Shown one piece after another: positions 45,263 to 55,500 of a DNA stretch of 64,000 nucleotides (position 1 is its first letter; each line of letters begins with the position of its first letter). The DNA lies in the NCBI GenBank assembly GCA_937921775.1, contig CAKZUK010000033.1, positions 62,001-126,000 on the forward strand, in the 5' to 3' direction. Under the pieces are notes generated by a model. The model had not been told where the DNA came from. It saw nothing but the letters and a program-made list of their open reading frames with translations, and ran no database searches. Made by a program: the position numbers and the translations under genes. This stretch comes from an uncultured Saprospiraceae bacterium (GTDB taxonomy: Bacteria; Bacteroidota; Bacteroidia; Chitinophagales; Saprospiraceae).

Positions 45263-46549
45263 TTAAAAAAGGCGATTGAACATATCGGCATATTTTTTAA
45301 TAACATCAATAGTATTTTTGTCCTTTTCATAAACGGAGTACCAGCCTTGAAATTCATGTGGCGGATCACCAGTAAAGTCATCACCCGCCTTCCAGATTGC
45401 TTTTGTACTAGCAGGGCGTCCTTCTCCTGACCATGCCCAAAAATTGCAACCTACCATTGGACTTCCTTCTTTAGCATGTTGGTAAATGGTTTCAAACATC
45501 AATCTGTAATACTTATCTCGCATAGCCGTTGCAGCGGCAGGATCGTGATCATCTAAGTCACGAGATATTCCAAACTCTTCCAAGACGAGTGGCTTTTTTA
45601 GTTTTTTGGAAATAGCCAAATGCTCATTTATATAAGCCCTGGCCTTGCTAAGCCCAATTTCAAATGTACTATCTGCTTGAAGAGGATCATACCATCCCCA
45701 GTTTTGTACCCAGATATGAATAGTGGTATAGTCAATATGTTTGAACTTATGATCCTTGTAGAAATCATTTCCATTGGCGGTAGCCGTATTGCCCTCGCTA
45801 CCGATAGTAAGGAGATGCTTACTATCCATCTTTTTTATGTAACGAGCTGTTTTTCGAATCCATCGTCGGTAAGCTCTTGGTTTTTCCATGCCACGGGGTT
45901 CATTTGCAATTTCCCAAGACATAATGGTCGGATCATTTTTGTAAAGGATTCCCGTAATGCTATTGGTTCGGTTAATGATTTTATTCAGATGTTGACGAAA
46001 CGCTTTTTTTGCTTTTCTATTGGTATAAAATTTTGAAGTAAATTCCATATAGGTCCACCACTCATTTGTGCCAATGATCGGAGGGTAAGGAATGGCAGCA
46101 TCCTTTTTGCTCCAGCTATAATACTGAGCCATACCACCTGACCAGGGCCAGAAATTATTGAGGCAAATGACGGCATAGATTTCTCGTTTGGCAAGTTCAA
46201 GTATTAAAAAGTCAAGTGCTTCAAGCAAATCCTGATTGTATTGTCCAGGGGATTCCTGAAGTGCTGGTTGCATTCGACCTGGTTCAGAAGATGGACCTTC
46301 ACTGGCAGCCATGATGCGAACATTGCTAATACCAATACTTTTCAAATGGTCAAGCTCGCGTAGTAAACGGGGACGATCTCCTCCTTCGCCTTTGGATGCC
46401 AGGTTGATGGCGTACCACAAATTGGTGCCCATGAAATGGTATATTTGGTCTCCCTTCATGAGTTTAGTTTCCTTTACAGAAATGAAGGATTGACCCTGAG
46501 AAGAGATGGATAGGCTTAACATTAGGAGCAAATAAAGGTATTTTTGCAT
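45263..46549 (-). CDS. Secreted glycoside hydrolase family 5 enzyme (beta-mannanase-like)
   Basis: A 428-residue protein with signal peptide (YLYLLLMLSLSISSQGQ). It has TIM-barrel GH5 features: YHFMGTNLWYAINLAS, HLKSIGISNVRIMAASEG, catalytic acid in TIMSWEIANEPRG (about residue 213), TIHIWVQNWGWYD, nucleophile in PLVLEEFGISRD (about 320) and CNFWAWSGEGRP. The layout best matches the mannan endo-1,4-beta-mannosidase subgroup (GH5_7-like). No T9SS tail is seen, so it probably stays periplasmic. It is divergent from the CHAT gene across a 107-base spacer. Confidence 0.9.
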   Translation of the reverse strand: MQKYLYLLLMLSLSISSQGQSFISVKETKLMKGDQIYHFMGTNLWYAINLASKGEGGDRPRLLRELDHLKSIGISNVRIMAASEGPSSEPGRMQPALQESPGQYNQDLLEALDFLILELAKREIYAVICLNNFWPWSGGMAQYYSWSKKDAAIPYPPIIGTNEWWTYMEFTSKFYTNRKAKKAFRQHLNKIINRTNSITGILYKNDPTIMSWEIANEPRGMEKPRAYRRWIRKTARYIKKMDSKHLLTIGSEGNTATANGNDFYKDHKFKHIDYTTIHIWVQNWGWYDPLQADSTFEIGLSKARAYINEHLAISKKLKKPLVLEEFGISRDLDDHDPAAATAMRDKYYRLMFETIYQHAKEGSPMVGCNFWAWSGEGRPASTKAIWKAGDDFTGDPPHEFQGWYSVYEKDKNTIDVIKKYADMFNRLF

Positions 46550-46605
46550 TTTGAAATTCTATGGCGATAGTTTAACATGTCTTGTAAAATAGCTATGTTT
46601 ACAGA

Positions 46606-46624
46606 GAAGTTGTTGAGCAACTTC
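46606..46624. promoter_or_regulatory. Palindrome in the GH5/CHAT divergent spacer
   Basis: GAAGTTG-ttgag-CAACTTC is a 7-bp perfect palindrome in the 107-base region between two divergent starts, a position where a shared operator would lie. No protein is assigned. Confidence 0.35.
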
Positions 46625-46656
46625 GTTAAGTGCAAATTAAGCCCATTAAATAGACT

Positions 46657-48525
46657 ATGCGAAATTTACTGTTCATATATCTGCTGTTTTTGTCCGCTCC
46701 TGTCTTTGCAGGAGGAGATACGCTGCATATTGCCTTTACGACTCAAGAGTTGGCTGCTTACCCTGAGGCAACGGAAGCAATCATGAAAGGACAACAATCT
46801 TTTGATGAAAGGGAAGTTGACCAAGCTTTGATGAATTATCAGAAAGCTCTGATAGAATTGGTGCCTGGCTTTTCTAATACTGATCCAGACGAGAATCCTG
46901 ATAAGAAAAATTTTTACGCTAATACCTTATTATCAAAAGCATTTGAAGGGAAAGCAAAAACATATGAAGCAATAGCAAGGAGAGAAACAGGAATAGATGC
47001 ATTTGAAAAAGCATTGACTTGTCGGGAATTAATATTTGAAGTAGATAGGCATCTCGCTCATATTGGAAAGGTGTACGATCCAATACATTATGATGAATTG
47101 GTCGCTCAAGCATTTAATCTTTACGAAAAAACAAATAACCCTTCCGTTCTTTTACGGGTCTTTAGGTCTGTAGAAAAATGCCGAAAAATACGAACACTCG
47201 AAAGTTTGCGAGACCCTTCAACTAAGCAAATTGCAAATGTACCTGTTGAATTAATTGCCAATCTACAGCAACAAAAAATAAGTCTAGATCAAGAATTGAA
47301 ACGCTATCTCTCTTCCAAAGGAACTGCTAACGAGACCAAAACCGAAGAAGCTTACAAGGCCATTAGAAAGACTTATCAAAACGCACTATTCGATTCGAAA
47401 AAGAAATATCCCGATTTTTATCGTTTGCAATATGATGAATCAGTAGTGACTGTTGGTGAAATTCAAAACCGTATTTCTGATAAAGAAGAAGCGGTCATTG
47501 CTTTTTATGATACTGCAGACCAATTATATATTTTTGTTATTGGACAAAATGGTTTTCGTGGCAGACGAATCGCAAAAGACTTTCCAATTGGAAATTGGGT
47601 TAAGCAACTGAGAACAGAAATTCAGAATTACGGGAACGGAGATAAGGTGGCGGCCTGTACTGGATATAGAGAAATGGCCTATAAATTGTATCAAAAAATT
47701 GTAGAACCTTTAGGGGCACTTCCAACGAGCTTGGTGATTATTCCAGATGGAGTTGTTGCACAATTGCCATTTAGTGCCTTGCTGTCTGAGCAGGTTTCAG
47801 ATTGTACTTTTAATAAGTACCCATTTATGCTTCGGGATCATCAGATCAGTTATCATTATGGAGCAGACCTTTACGCAAGGGCCGCTTATCTAGAACATGA
47901 AAGTTATAAAAATGTAGTAGGTTTTACTTCTGGTAGAGATCTGAGCGCAATAACTAAGGTTATGGGAGGGAAAGTGTTTGGCGCGAAAAGAGATAACTTT
48001 GAGGAAGCAGCAGTCACAGCTAGTCTCTTGCATTTATCTATACCAACTCAAACTAATAATGAAAAAAAACCTTGGTTTTCATTTCAACTTTCTGACGATA
48101 GTCCATTTCTAGAAAAGGAAATTTATAATCTAAATCTAGCATCTCAAATGGTGGTACTTAGTGATTGCACATTAGGAAATGGTACCACAGGTTTGCTATC
48201 TATCGTTCAAGGGTTTCAATATGCTGGTGCGCAAAGTGTGGTGACTACCTTATGGAAAAATGATGAGGGCTCTATGCGAACAATGATGAATGATTTTTAC
48301 ACACAACTTCGAAATGGTATGACCAAAGATGCTGCACTTCGGAGTGCTTGCCTTTCTTTGTGGAAAGAAAAAGATGCAGATTTATGTCATCCCTTACATT
48401 GGGCAACTTACATACCGATAGGTGATATGGATGCGGTCAAAGAAAAAAATTGGTATTTATATCTGATAGGGATTGCACCGCTCGTTGCCTTATTTTATTT
48501 TTGGAGAAAGTATCGTACGGCATAG
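46657..48525 (+). CDS. CHAT-domain protein with signal peptide and C-terminal membrane anchor, likely inactive
   Basis: A 622-residue protein. It has a signal peptide (NLLFIYLLFLSAPVFAGG), a TPR-like helical region (residues about 30-200), and a coiled section. A CHAT caspase-like domain spans about residues 260-590: IAFYDTADQLYIFVIGQ, LVIIPDGVVAQLPFSALL and VVLSDCTLGNGTTG carrying the catalytic Cys. The His motif HxAxHG is replaced by LLHLSIPTQT, so the second His (the catalytic one) is missing. Near the end is SVVTTLWKNDEGSM, then a transmembrane helix (WYLYLIGIAPLVALFYFW) and a basic tail. This orientation places the domain outside the inner membrane. Confidence 0.88.
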   Translation: MRNLLFIYLLFLSAPVFAGGDTLHIAFTTQELAAYPEATEAIMKGQQSFDEREVDQALMNYQKALIELVPGFSNTDPDENPDKKNFYANTLLSKAFEGKAKTYEAIARRETGIDAFEKALTCRELIFEVDRHLAHIGKVYDPIHYDELVAQAFNLYEKTNNPSVLLRVFRSVEKCRKIRTLESLRDPSTKQIANVPVELIANLQQQKISLDQELKRYLSSKGTANETKTEEAYKAIRKTYQNALFDSKKKYPDFYRLQYDESVVTVGEIQNRISDKEEAVIAFYDTADQLYIFVIGQNGFRGRRIAKDFPIGNWVKQLRTEIQNYGNGDKVAACTGYREMAYKLYQKIVEPLGALPTSLVIIPDGVVAQLPFSALLSEQVSDCTFNKYPFMLRDHQISYHYGADLYARAAYLEHESYKNVVGFTSGRDLSAITKVMGGKVFGAKRDNFEEAAVTASLLHLSIPTQTNNEKKPWFSFQLSDDSPFLEKEIYNLNLASQMVVLSDCTLGNGTTGLLSIVQGFQYAGAQSVVTTLWKNDEGSMRTMMNDFYTQLRNGMTKDAALRSACLSLWKEKDADLCHPLHWATYIPIGDMDAVKEKNWYLYLIGIAPLVALFYFWRKYRTA

Positions 48526-48954
48526 CCGCAAATCGAAATTGCAATCTAAATGGGAAGAGCAATGCACTATGATTTGCTCTTTCGAAGGCTAATCTTGTAA
48601 AGATTATTGTTAAATCGAATCGCAAGTTAATATTCTAAGCAAAAAAACTGCAGACGCATCTACCGTTTTCTAAACAATTCTCACACTTTAGTCCTGTAGA
48701 GTCACCATTACGTAAAGAGCTGTTTCAAATACGATGTATGAGACTTATATTTGTACTGTGTAGTTTCTCATAGTATTTATTGTTTTTTAATTCTCCTACG
48801 TCATCAGCCTCCGATGTAGGAGATTTTTTTTTGTAAAAAATATAGGTGAGAACTTGGTGGTGAGAAGCTGGAAGGCCACTAAGACGTGTAGCCTTGAGTT
48901 ATCGGTGTCTTCTAAGATACTATTCTCCGACTTTCAACTTCAACTTCATCGCCA
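48526..48954. other. Convergent spacer after the CHAT gene
   Basis: It holds a third relative of the secA/rodA-flanking repeat (ATAGCCGCAAATCGAAATTGCAAT ... CTTTCGAAGGCTAATC) with an internal AAGAGCAA/TTTGCTCTT hairpin. It also holds an intrinsic terminator at 48792-48832. No gene was found. Confidence 0.5.
48792..48832 (+). terminator. Intrinsic terminator downstream of the CHAT gene
   Basis: An 8-bp stem TCTCCTAC / GTAGGAGA, a 16-base loop with extra partial pairing (GTCATC/GAT), then nine T residues. It is 266 bases after the CHAT stop, so it could also end a small transcript. Confidence 0.75.
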
Positions 48955-51900
48955 TTAGTGATGAATCACCAGCTTTTTCAATATCTCTTCCTCTCCAAAA
49001 ATAGTTTCTAAAAAGTAAACACCATTTGCCCATTCCTGAACATCAATCTCTAGTTCCTGTGTCACCGGACCAGCTTCTAATTCTTTGATGAACACTTGTT
49101 GTCCAATCGAGTTATAAATTCGTATAAGAAAACGAGTTGTAGTGAGTTCGCCATATTTTATCGTCAATATAGTGTTTGATGGGATAGGGTAAATCTGAAA
49201 AACAGACTCAGGATCGGAACTTGGTGGCGGTGGTGGTGGTGGTGGTGGTGGTGGATCAACTTCGCCATCCTTCTGAAATATCGGAGTAAGAACAGAGGTG
49301 GTATTCGCTGCAAAATTAATAGTAGTAGTAGTGTCTCCCGTTTCTTCCCAGCGAACGAAGTGATATCCTTCATCAGCAATGGCTTTTATTTCAATGGGGA
49401 CATTATTAAAATATTGAGCCTCATATTGATAAGGAATAGGCATTTCATTATTATGAAAAACAACCGTACCAGGAGTCTCCGCATCATAATTAATATTCAA
49501 ATCAAAATGCCCATTATAACTAAAGTGGCTTTCAAAGTTATTTAAAACATAAGGAAAGCGGATATTAAAAAAGTTAATAAAATTGGAAAGGTGGTTTTTC
49601 CATGCAAAGTAGCTTCCTCCTACAGGATTATCACCCCAATGTACCCAATTGGATGGTGGATTATTGAATTTAGTGACTATTTGAGGTACCTCACTATCAA
49701 TACGAGCTGAAAGACTATCAATAAAGTGAAGTGTGCGGTCTGGTGCAAAAATCGTTTGGGCAAATGTACAGGTACGTTGTGTAAACTCATTTTTAAATTC
49801 CTGATTGTTTAGCATCTTTCTTAAGAACAAAGTACTAGCTTCTCCATTGGGCCATAAGTTGCCAGAAGTTGTGGTAGCATGATTAATGGCATCGTAATCT
49901 GCCAATGCAGGAGACCATTGACCAAAACCAGAACTAATATCGGTGTCAAACAACATCCAGCGCCATCTACCATTATTGCGGTCACGCCAAACACTAACGT
50001 TGTTGGCCGGCCAGTCGTAATTGACGACATAAATTTGTGCGATATGATAGTTGATAAATTCGTTGATGTCAACTCTTGTTTCGAGCTCATCCATATTATC
50101 TTGATTCGTAAATGAATTGGTTCGAATGAAATCGGTCAAGTCAAGCCAGTCGTTAGCGTCTCCTTCCCTTACATCAAGAGTGTAGTATGGATTTTTGAGC
50201 AAATCAATATTGTCTTGAGAGACGCCATGATGCGCTTCCACATAATGCTTGGTGAAAAATTCACGAATACCATAGAAGCCCCAATAGTCTCCATTCAAAT
50301 AAACAACAGCAGGTGTATAAGCCATCAGGTCAATGTCTACCTGATTGAAAAGGAGACTTTGAATCGTTGCGTCTCGAATCATGGTAAGTGGATAGTCGGT
50401 ACCACTGCCACGTAACTTAAATCGTTTGAAAGTATTGACATCGAAATTTTCAAAAAGGGGATAATCCACTATGTCATCACCATATTCCTGTTCCCGAAAA
50501 AAGAGATTAAACATTTTTAAAGCGTAGCCTCTAGAACAGCCACCTCCTATCTTCATTCCAGCATTTAGCTGAAAAGCCATGCTTCCATCTGGTTCAAAAT
50601 AACGAACCGTGGCGGGGCGTTCCCAGTCCTGATTCCAATTTCGGGGTATGTCATTGGAACAAAAACCAGTGATACCATTAGCTCCGGTAACATACATGCC
50701 TTCTTGCTCGTCCCAAAGATATTTAGAATCAATACTCAGTTGTATTACGGGTAATTCATGATCACTACCGATAAGATAAAAGGCATCTTTTTGTGGACTG
50801 GAAGCATAGCCTTGCTTGAAGGCAGCAGCTCGTAGTAGGCTAGTTTGATCAATGAAAAATTGACCAGTGTAAAGGGTAGAGCTTAGTGTTGGAGTACTTC
50901 CGTCTGTTGTTATTCTGATTTGAGCACTTGGATCACTACAGGATATACTAAGGGGAAAGCTGGTATTGAAGGACCCACTTTCTACAGAGAATGTAATGGT
51001 GGCATTGAGGTATAAACCATTTCCATTGTTAGATTCCTTGGGGCTGTATTCTCCAAAGGAAACCCAATTACTGTTACCATCCGTTTCTCTGCCGTAACTT
51101 ACATTCTCTGGCAGATTTCCAAATGTGATTTCATCCAGTAGTACCAATTCCCCTGCCTGTTCTTGTGAAAGAAATAGAGATTCTCCAGAACTACTGAGTT
51201 TGAATGGAGCGTGATTAGTGCCTTGGTCTACTTGGTCATCAAGCCAAAATACTGAAAAGCTATTTGGAGGAATGACAAGCGCTCCTTCTATTTGCCATTT
51301 TGTTCTGTCGTTGGCATCATCAGAAAGATAAAGACCGGTGAGGAGTACACTGGTGTCGTTGGCATTATATAGTTCTATCCAGTCATCTTTCTCACCATAT
51401 TCATCATCAATGACATTATTTTTTGCCATGAGCTCATTGATATAAATCTGACTAAGGTTGTCATCTAGAACGGGTACCGCCACCTCGATGTTTAGTTTGG
51501 CTGAATTACTTTGATTGCCTTCGTAAGCATGTGCGACTCTTCTGCCGCTACCATTCATGATGAAGTTAATGGCATTTCCCTCTTGCCAATTTGGCCGGTC
51601 AATAATTTCTTGAACGATATTGGTGAGGTTCGAAGTTCGTTGTGCGTCGTTGGCTTCGTTTTGTATCCACCAGTCAAGGGGCGACCAATTGACAGATTGA
51701 GTCGTAAGTGTTCGATTGGTGATATTGAAAACTGTGTTTGAGAAACTATTGGCGTTATCAGCAGCTTCACCATAAATTTGAATGGAGCAATTACCATTTG
51801 AAATTTCGTCTGTTTGAAATTGAATACTGGCATTTTGAATAATAGCTCCTTGAGGGATTTGGATGCCTGAAAAATGCAAACCGATGGTTTGTGAACCTCC

Positions 51901-52101
51901 ATTGTCGGGATCTTCAGAAAGTTCAATGTCAGTTGAGTTTGGAAGCATTTGTCCGCTGCTTAGTTCCTCCATATCATCATAAGCAGATTGAATGGAATAA
52001 GTCAAAGGTATTATAATAATGGTATCCTGAACTTTTGCAGAAAGGCTATTGCCAAAGGATAAGAGGATGCAGTACAGAACAATCGTTTTAAGTAATTTCA
52101 T
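48955..52101 (-). CDS. Surface CotH-kinase / lamin-tail protein with T9SS type A sorting domain
   Basis: About 1048 residues from the internal start MKLLKTIVLYCILLS at 52101; the track start adds ten residues. Domains in order are the N-terminal beta-sandwich (SIQFQTDEISNG, WQEGNAINFIMNGSG), a lamin-tail domain (INELMAKNNVIDDEYGEKDDWIELYN), and a chitobiase-like C-terminal unit (RITTDGSTPTLSSTLYTG). These are followed by a CotH protein-kinase domain (PLTMIRDATIQSLLF, GDYWGFYGIREFFTKHY, RWRWMLFDTDISSGFG), a repeat-like VRWEETGD unit, an 11-Pro linker, and a type A sorting tail (IYPIPSNTILTIKYG ... VYFLETI). CotH kinases phosphorylate secreted proteins. The substrate here is unknown. Confidence 0.88.
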   Translation of the reverse strand: MKLLKTIVLYCILLSFGNSLSAKVQDTIIIIPLTYSIQSAYDDMEELSSGQMLPNSTDIELSEDPDNGGSQTIGLHFSGIQIPQGAIIQNASIQFQTDEISNGNCSIQIYGEAADNANSFSNTVFNITNRTLTTQSVNWSPLDWWIQNEANDAQRTSNLTNIVQEIIDRPNWQEGNAINFIMNGSGRRVAHAYEGNQSNSAKLNIEVAVPVLDDNLSQIYINELMAKNNVIDDEYGEKDDWIELYNANDTSVLLTGLYLSDDANDRTKWQIEGALVIPPNSFSVFWLDDQVDQGTNHAPFKLSSSGESLFLSQEQAGELVLLDEITFGNLPENVSYGRETDGNSNWVSFGEYSPKESNNGNGLYLNATITFSVESGSFNTSFPLSISCSDPSAQIRITTDGSTPTLSSTLYTGQFFIDQTSLLRAAAFKQGYASSPQKDAFYLIGSDHELPVIQLSIDSKYLWDEQEGMYVTGANGITGFCSNDIPRNWNQDWERPATVRYFEPDGSMAFQLNAGMKIGGGCSRGYALKMFNLFFREQEYGDDIVDYPLFENFDVNTFKRFKLRGSGTDYPLTMIRDATIQSLLFNQVDIDLMAYTPAVVYLNGDYWGFYGIREFFTKHYVEAHHGVSQDNIDLLKNPYYTLDVREGDANDWLDLTDFIRTNSFTNQDNMDELETRVDINEFINYHIAQIYVVNYDWPANNVSVWRDRNNGRWRWMLFDTDISSGFGQWSPALADYDAINHATTTSGNLWPNGEASTLFLRKMLNNQEFKNEFTQRTCTFAQTIFAPDRTLHFIDSLSARIDSEVPQIVTKFNNPPSNWVHWGDNPVGGSYFAWKNHLSNFINFFNIRFPYVLNNFESHFSYNGHFDLNINYDAETPGTVVFHNNEMPIPYQYEAQYFNNVPIEIKAIADEGYHFVRWEETGDTTTTINFAANTTSVLTPIFQKDGEVDPPPPPPPPPPPSSDPESVFQIYPIPSNTILTIKYGELTTTRFLIRIYNSIGQQVFIKELEAGPVTQELEIDVQEWANGVYFLETIFGEEEILKKLVIHH
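49217..49258 (-). repeat. GGT/CCA trinucleotide microsatellite encoding the polyproline linker
   Basis: About eleven near-perfect GGT-type triplets on the plus strand encode eleven consecutive prolines between the CotH body and the T9SS tail. Length change by whole triplets would keep the frame. Confidence 0.8.
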
Positions 52102-52550
52102 TAGGATGAAAATATTTTGAAGCAGTTTCACTTTCTTGTTTAGTGAAATATACGGAGTTTGAGATTTAATAGTTGTTGGTAAGTCTTGTAAAGAAGTACT
52201 TGTGTAGTAAAGTAGTATGCAATATCTGTGATCTTGCTGCGGTTAGGTAGTTTTTTAGACAAAGATTTGATGCATTTATTGTTGCTTCTCTTGTTATATG
52301 TAGCTAGCGAAATTACTTAGTTGCGTTGAAAAAAGATTACTCATCAACTTAGCTGTTGGAGTAGCTCTAGCTAATTAAAAATCTAAAAGGTTAAGAATAT
52401 TAAATTTTTTTAATATCTTCAGTCTAAATTACTTTTGAAAATGTGCGCGAATTATCGCACAATCGGTCTACAACAAAGTTATCAATCCAATCCAATTGAC
52501 TCCGATCTGATTTAATATAATTATTTCAAGTATTTTCAAAATGTGTTTTC
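52102..52550. other. Divergent intergenic region before the SprB-like gene
   Basis: A 449-base AT-rich spacer. AAGAATATTAAA and TTTAATATCTT (about 52394-52420) form a hairpin around a T-run. No consensus promoter is clear. A TTG at about 52498 upstream of AT-rich sequence is the only -33 candidate for the large gene. Confidence 0.4.
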
Positions 52551-55500
52551 ATGAAACTGAAACTTACCCTTTCTTTAGTTGTACTATTGATGTACGCTAG
52601 TCTTTCTAATGCGCAAGATTGTGGCAGTAATAATGGACAGCCGACACCGAATTGTAATGATGCTCCTTTTATTTGTTTGGATGGATATACCTCTACGCTT
52701 GATGAAGTGACAGGAGTAGGCCCAAACCCTTTATGCTCAAATGGAGGAGGTCCACACAATATTCAATGGGTTGCTTTTGAAGCACAATCCACCGATTTAG
52801 AAATTACAATTATTCCATCAAATTGCCTAAATGGTGGAGGGATGCAGGCAGGGGTTTATACGGACTGTTCATTTACCACGGAAATGGCTTGTCAAGGTGT
52901 TTGCCAAACAGGAACCTTTTCTATTTCTGGAAATGCTTTTGAAGTTGGAGTAGTCTATTATTTTTTCGTAGATGGATGTGCTGGAGATATTTGTGACTAT
53001 GTCATTGATATTACTCAAGGAATGGTAGGTGGCGATTTTCCGCCACCCGGAGATGTTCAACCTATCGTTGGGCCTGAAACAGTTTGCGAAGGTCAATCAG
53101 ATGTTTTGTATTCTGTCCCATGTATCGATAATGCACAGACCTATGAATGGACTATCCCACCAGGAGCTACATTTGTAAGCGCCAATACTTCGGGTAATGA
53201 AATTCTTGTAAACTTTGAACTTTTAGGCGGGCAGATATGTGTAACAGGAATGAGCACTTGCCCTCCTGCTCCATCCGAACAAGTATGTATTGATGTAATA
53301 ATGGAACCAGCTCCAGTTGGAACTTTAGAAGATTATATTTGCGAAGGATACCCTTATTTTTATGAAGGGGAAGAATACCTTTCCGGTTATTATGAAGTCA
53401 GATTAGATGGACAATCTTATGCAAGCTGTGATTCAGTGGTCTTACTGACCTTGACCGATTATGTAGTTGAGGACTTTGATCTTTATGTCAATTACTGTCA
53501 GGGTGAATTTTATAACTATGAAACTGATGGGGGAGATTATACAGAAGGTGTTTATAATATTACACTTTTTGCATCTTCGTATTTGAATTGTGATAGTACA
53601 GTTATACTTCATGTTGCAGAACAAGTAGCTACTGAAGGTATTTTTGAAATAGCAATTTGTCAGGGTGAATCATATGAGGTATGTCAGGATCCTTTCGAAG
53701 AAGAAGGGAGTTATGTCTATGATTGCAATCCCAATTTTTACGGTTGCGATAGTTTAATTATTTTAGACTTGATAGTCTTAAATCCTATAGCAGATATATT
53801 TTTTACTGGAACGCTGGGCTGTGACCTCAATACTCCTTTTTTCCTAGATGGACTTAATTCGGAAGGTGATTCATACTTTTGGACAACTACAGGTGGAGAT
53901 ATTTGCGATAGCGAAACCTCCCCCTTTATACAGATTTGTGCACCTGGTGAATATTGCCTTGAAGTGACTTCCTCTGTTGTAACAGCAGATCAAGGATTGG
54001 TAGAATGTACCGACCAGATTTGTGTAATAGTAGAAGCTGATAGCAGTCTTCCAATAGCATCCAACTCTAGCACAAATGTCGCTTGTAATGGTGAAGAAAA
54101 TGGTTCTATCAATATTACGGTAACTAACGATAGCATAGGTCCCTTCACCTACGATTGGACCCCTAACGTTAGTTCTAGCGAAACCGCAAACGATCTTCCC
54201 GCAGGAACTTACACTGTTGTAATTACCGCCGAATCTAATGGATGTGATGTGACAGAAATAATAGAAATTTTAGAACCAAGCTTAATCGATATCACGCTTT
54301 CGCAAACAGATATCCCATGCAGTAATGACGAAACAGGAACAGCGACTGCAATGCCTTCTGGCGGAACGGGGCCATACTCCTATCTGTGGTGTAACGCACA
54401 AACAACTGATGTTGCCACCGACCTTCCCGCAGGTCCTTGCATCGTCGTTGTTACCGATGCTAACGATTGTACTCAATCCATAACTGCAACTATTCTCGAA
54501 GCATCTGAACTAACGGTGACACTAGATGAAACGAATGTTATTTGCAACGGAGGTTCTACTGGGTCAGTTACCGCTAATCCAGGTGGAGGAACAGGGCCTT
54601 ATACTTACCTTTGGTGTGATGGTCAGATTACACAGACGGCTATAAATTTATCTGAGGGAACTTGCTCAGTGGTTGTTACTGACGCTAGCGATTGTTCTAT
54701 TACAGAAATAAGTACATTAACAGAACCATCAATAATCGACTTAGAAATAAGTCAAACTAATGTCCTCTGTAATGGAGATACCAACGGAACAGGTACCGTA
54801 ACTCCCTCTGGAGGAGTCGGGCCATATACCTACTTATGGTGCAACAACGAAACCACGCAAGTTGCTACAGGTCTAGGCGTTGGACCATGTGCAGTGATCG
54901 TTACAGATGCGAATGGTTGTACCCAAACATCAAGTGTAGCCATAGAGTCACCAACTACAATAATTCTTACGACAACTCAAACAGAAGTACTCTGTGATGG
55001 AGCTTCAAACGGAACGGCAACTGTAACACCAGATGGAGGAGAAGCTCCATTTACCTATCTGTGGTGCAACAATCAAACTTCTGCAACAGCAACAGATTTA
55101 CCAGCGGGTCCCTGTGAAGTAATAGTAACAGATGCAAATAATTGTACTCAAATGGCAAGTGTAGATGTCGCTGCACCAACAGCAGTTACCGTTAGTACGA
55201 CGCAAACAAATATTTTATGTAATGGAGATAATGATGGAACTGCAACAGCTACACCGGAAGGAGGGACTGGTCCTTATACTTACCAATGGTGTAACGGCCA
55301 AACCGAAGAAACGGCCACTGATCTTCCTTTTGGAAATTGCCAAATCATAATAACAGATGACAACGGTTGTATCGCAACCGCGATAGTTGATATCGAAGAA
55401 ACGACATCTATTAGCGTTGAGATTGCTTCAACAAATGTATTGTGTAATGGGGAAAACAATGGAACAGCTACCGCAACGCCTAGTGGAGGTGCTGGAGGCT

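Noticed and set aside
45037-45279. 80-residue ORF between SRPBCC and GH5
   Set aside because: TTG start, no family resemblance, overlaps the GH5 stop; kept only as a note.
48955-49500. Small ORFs inside the CotH gene with His-rich stretches (LIHHHHHHHHRHQ)
   Set aside because: Another-frame reading of the polyproline triplets; not a real His-rich protein.
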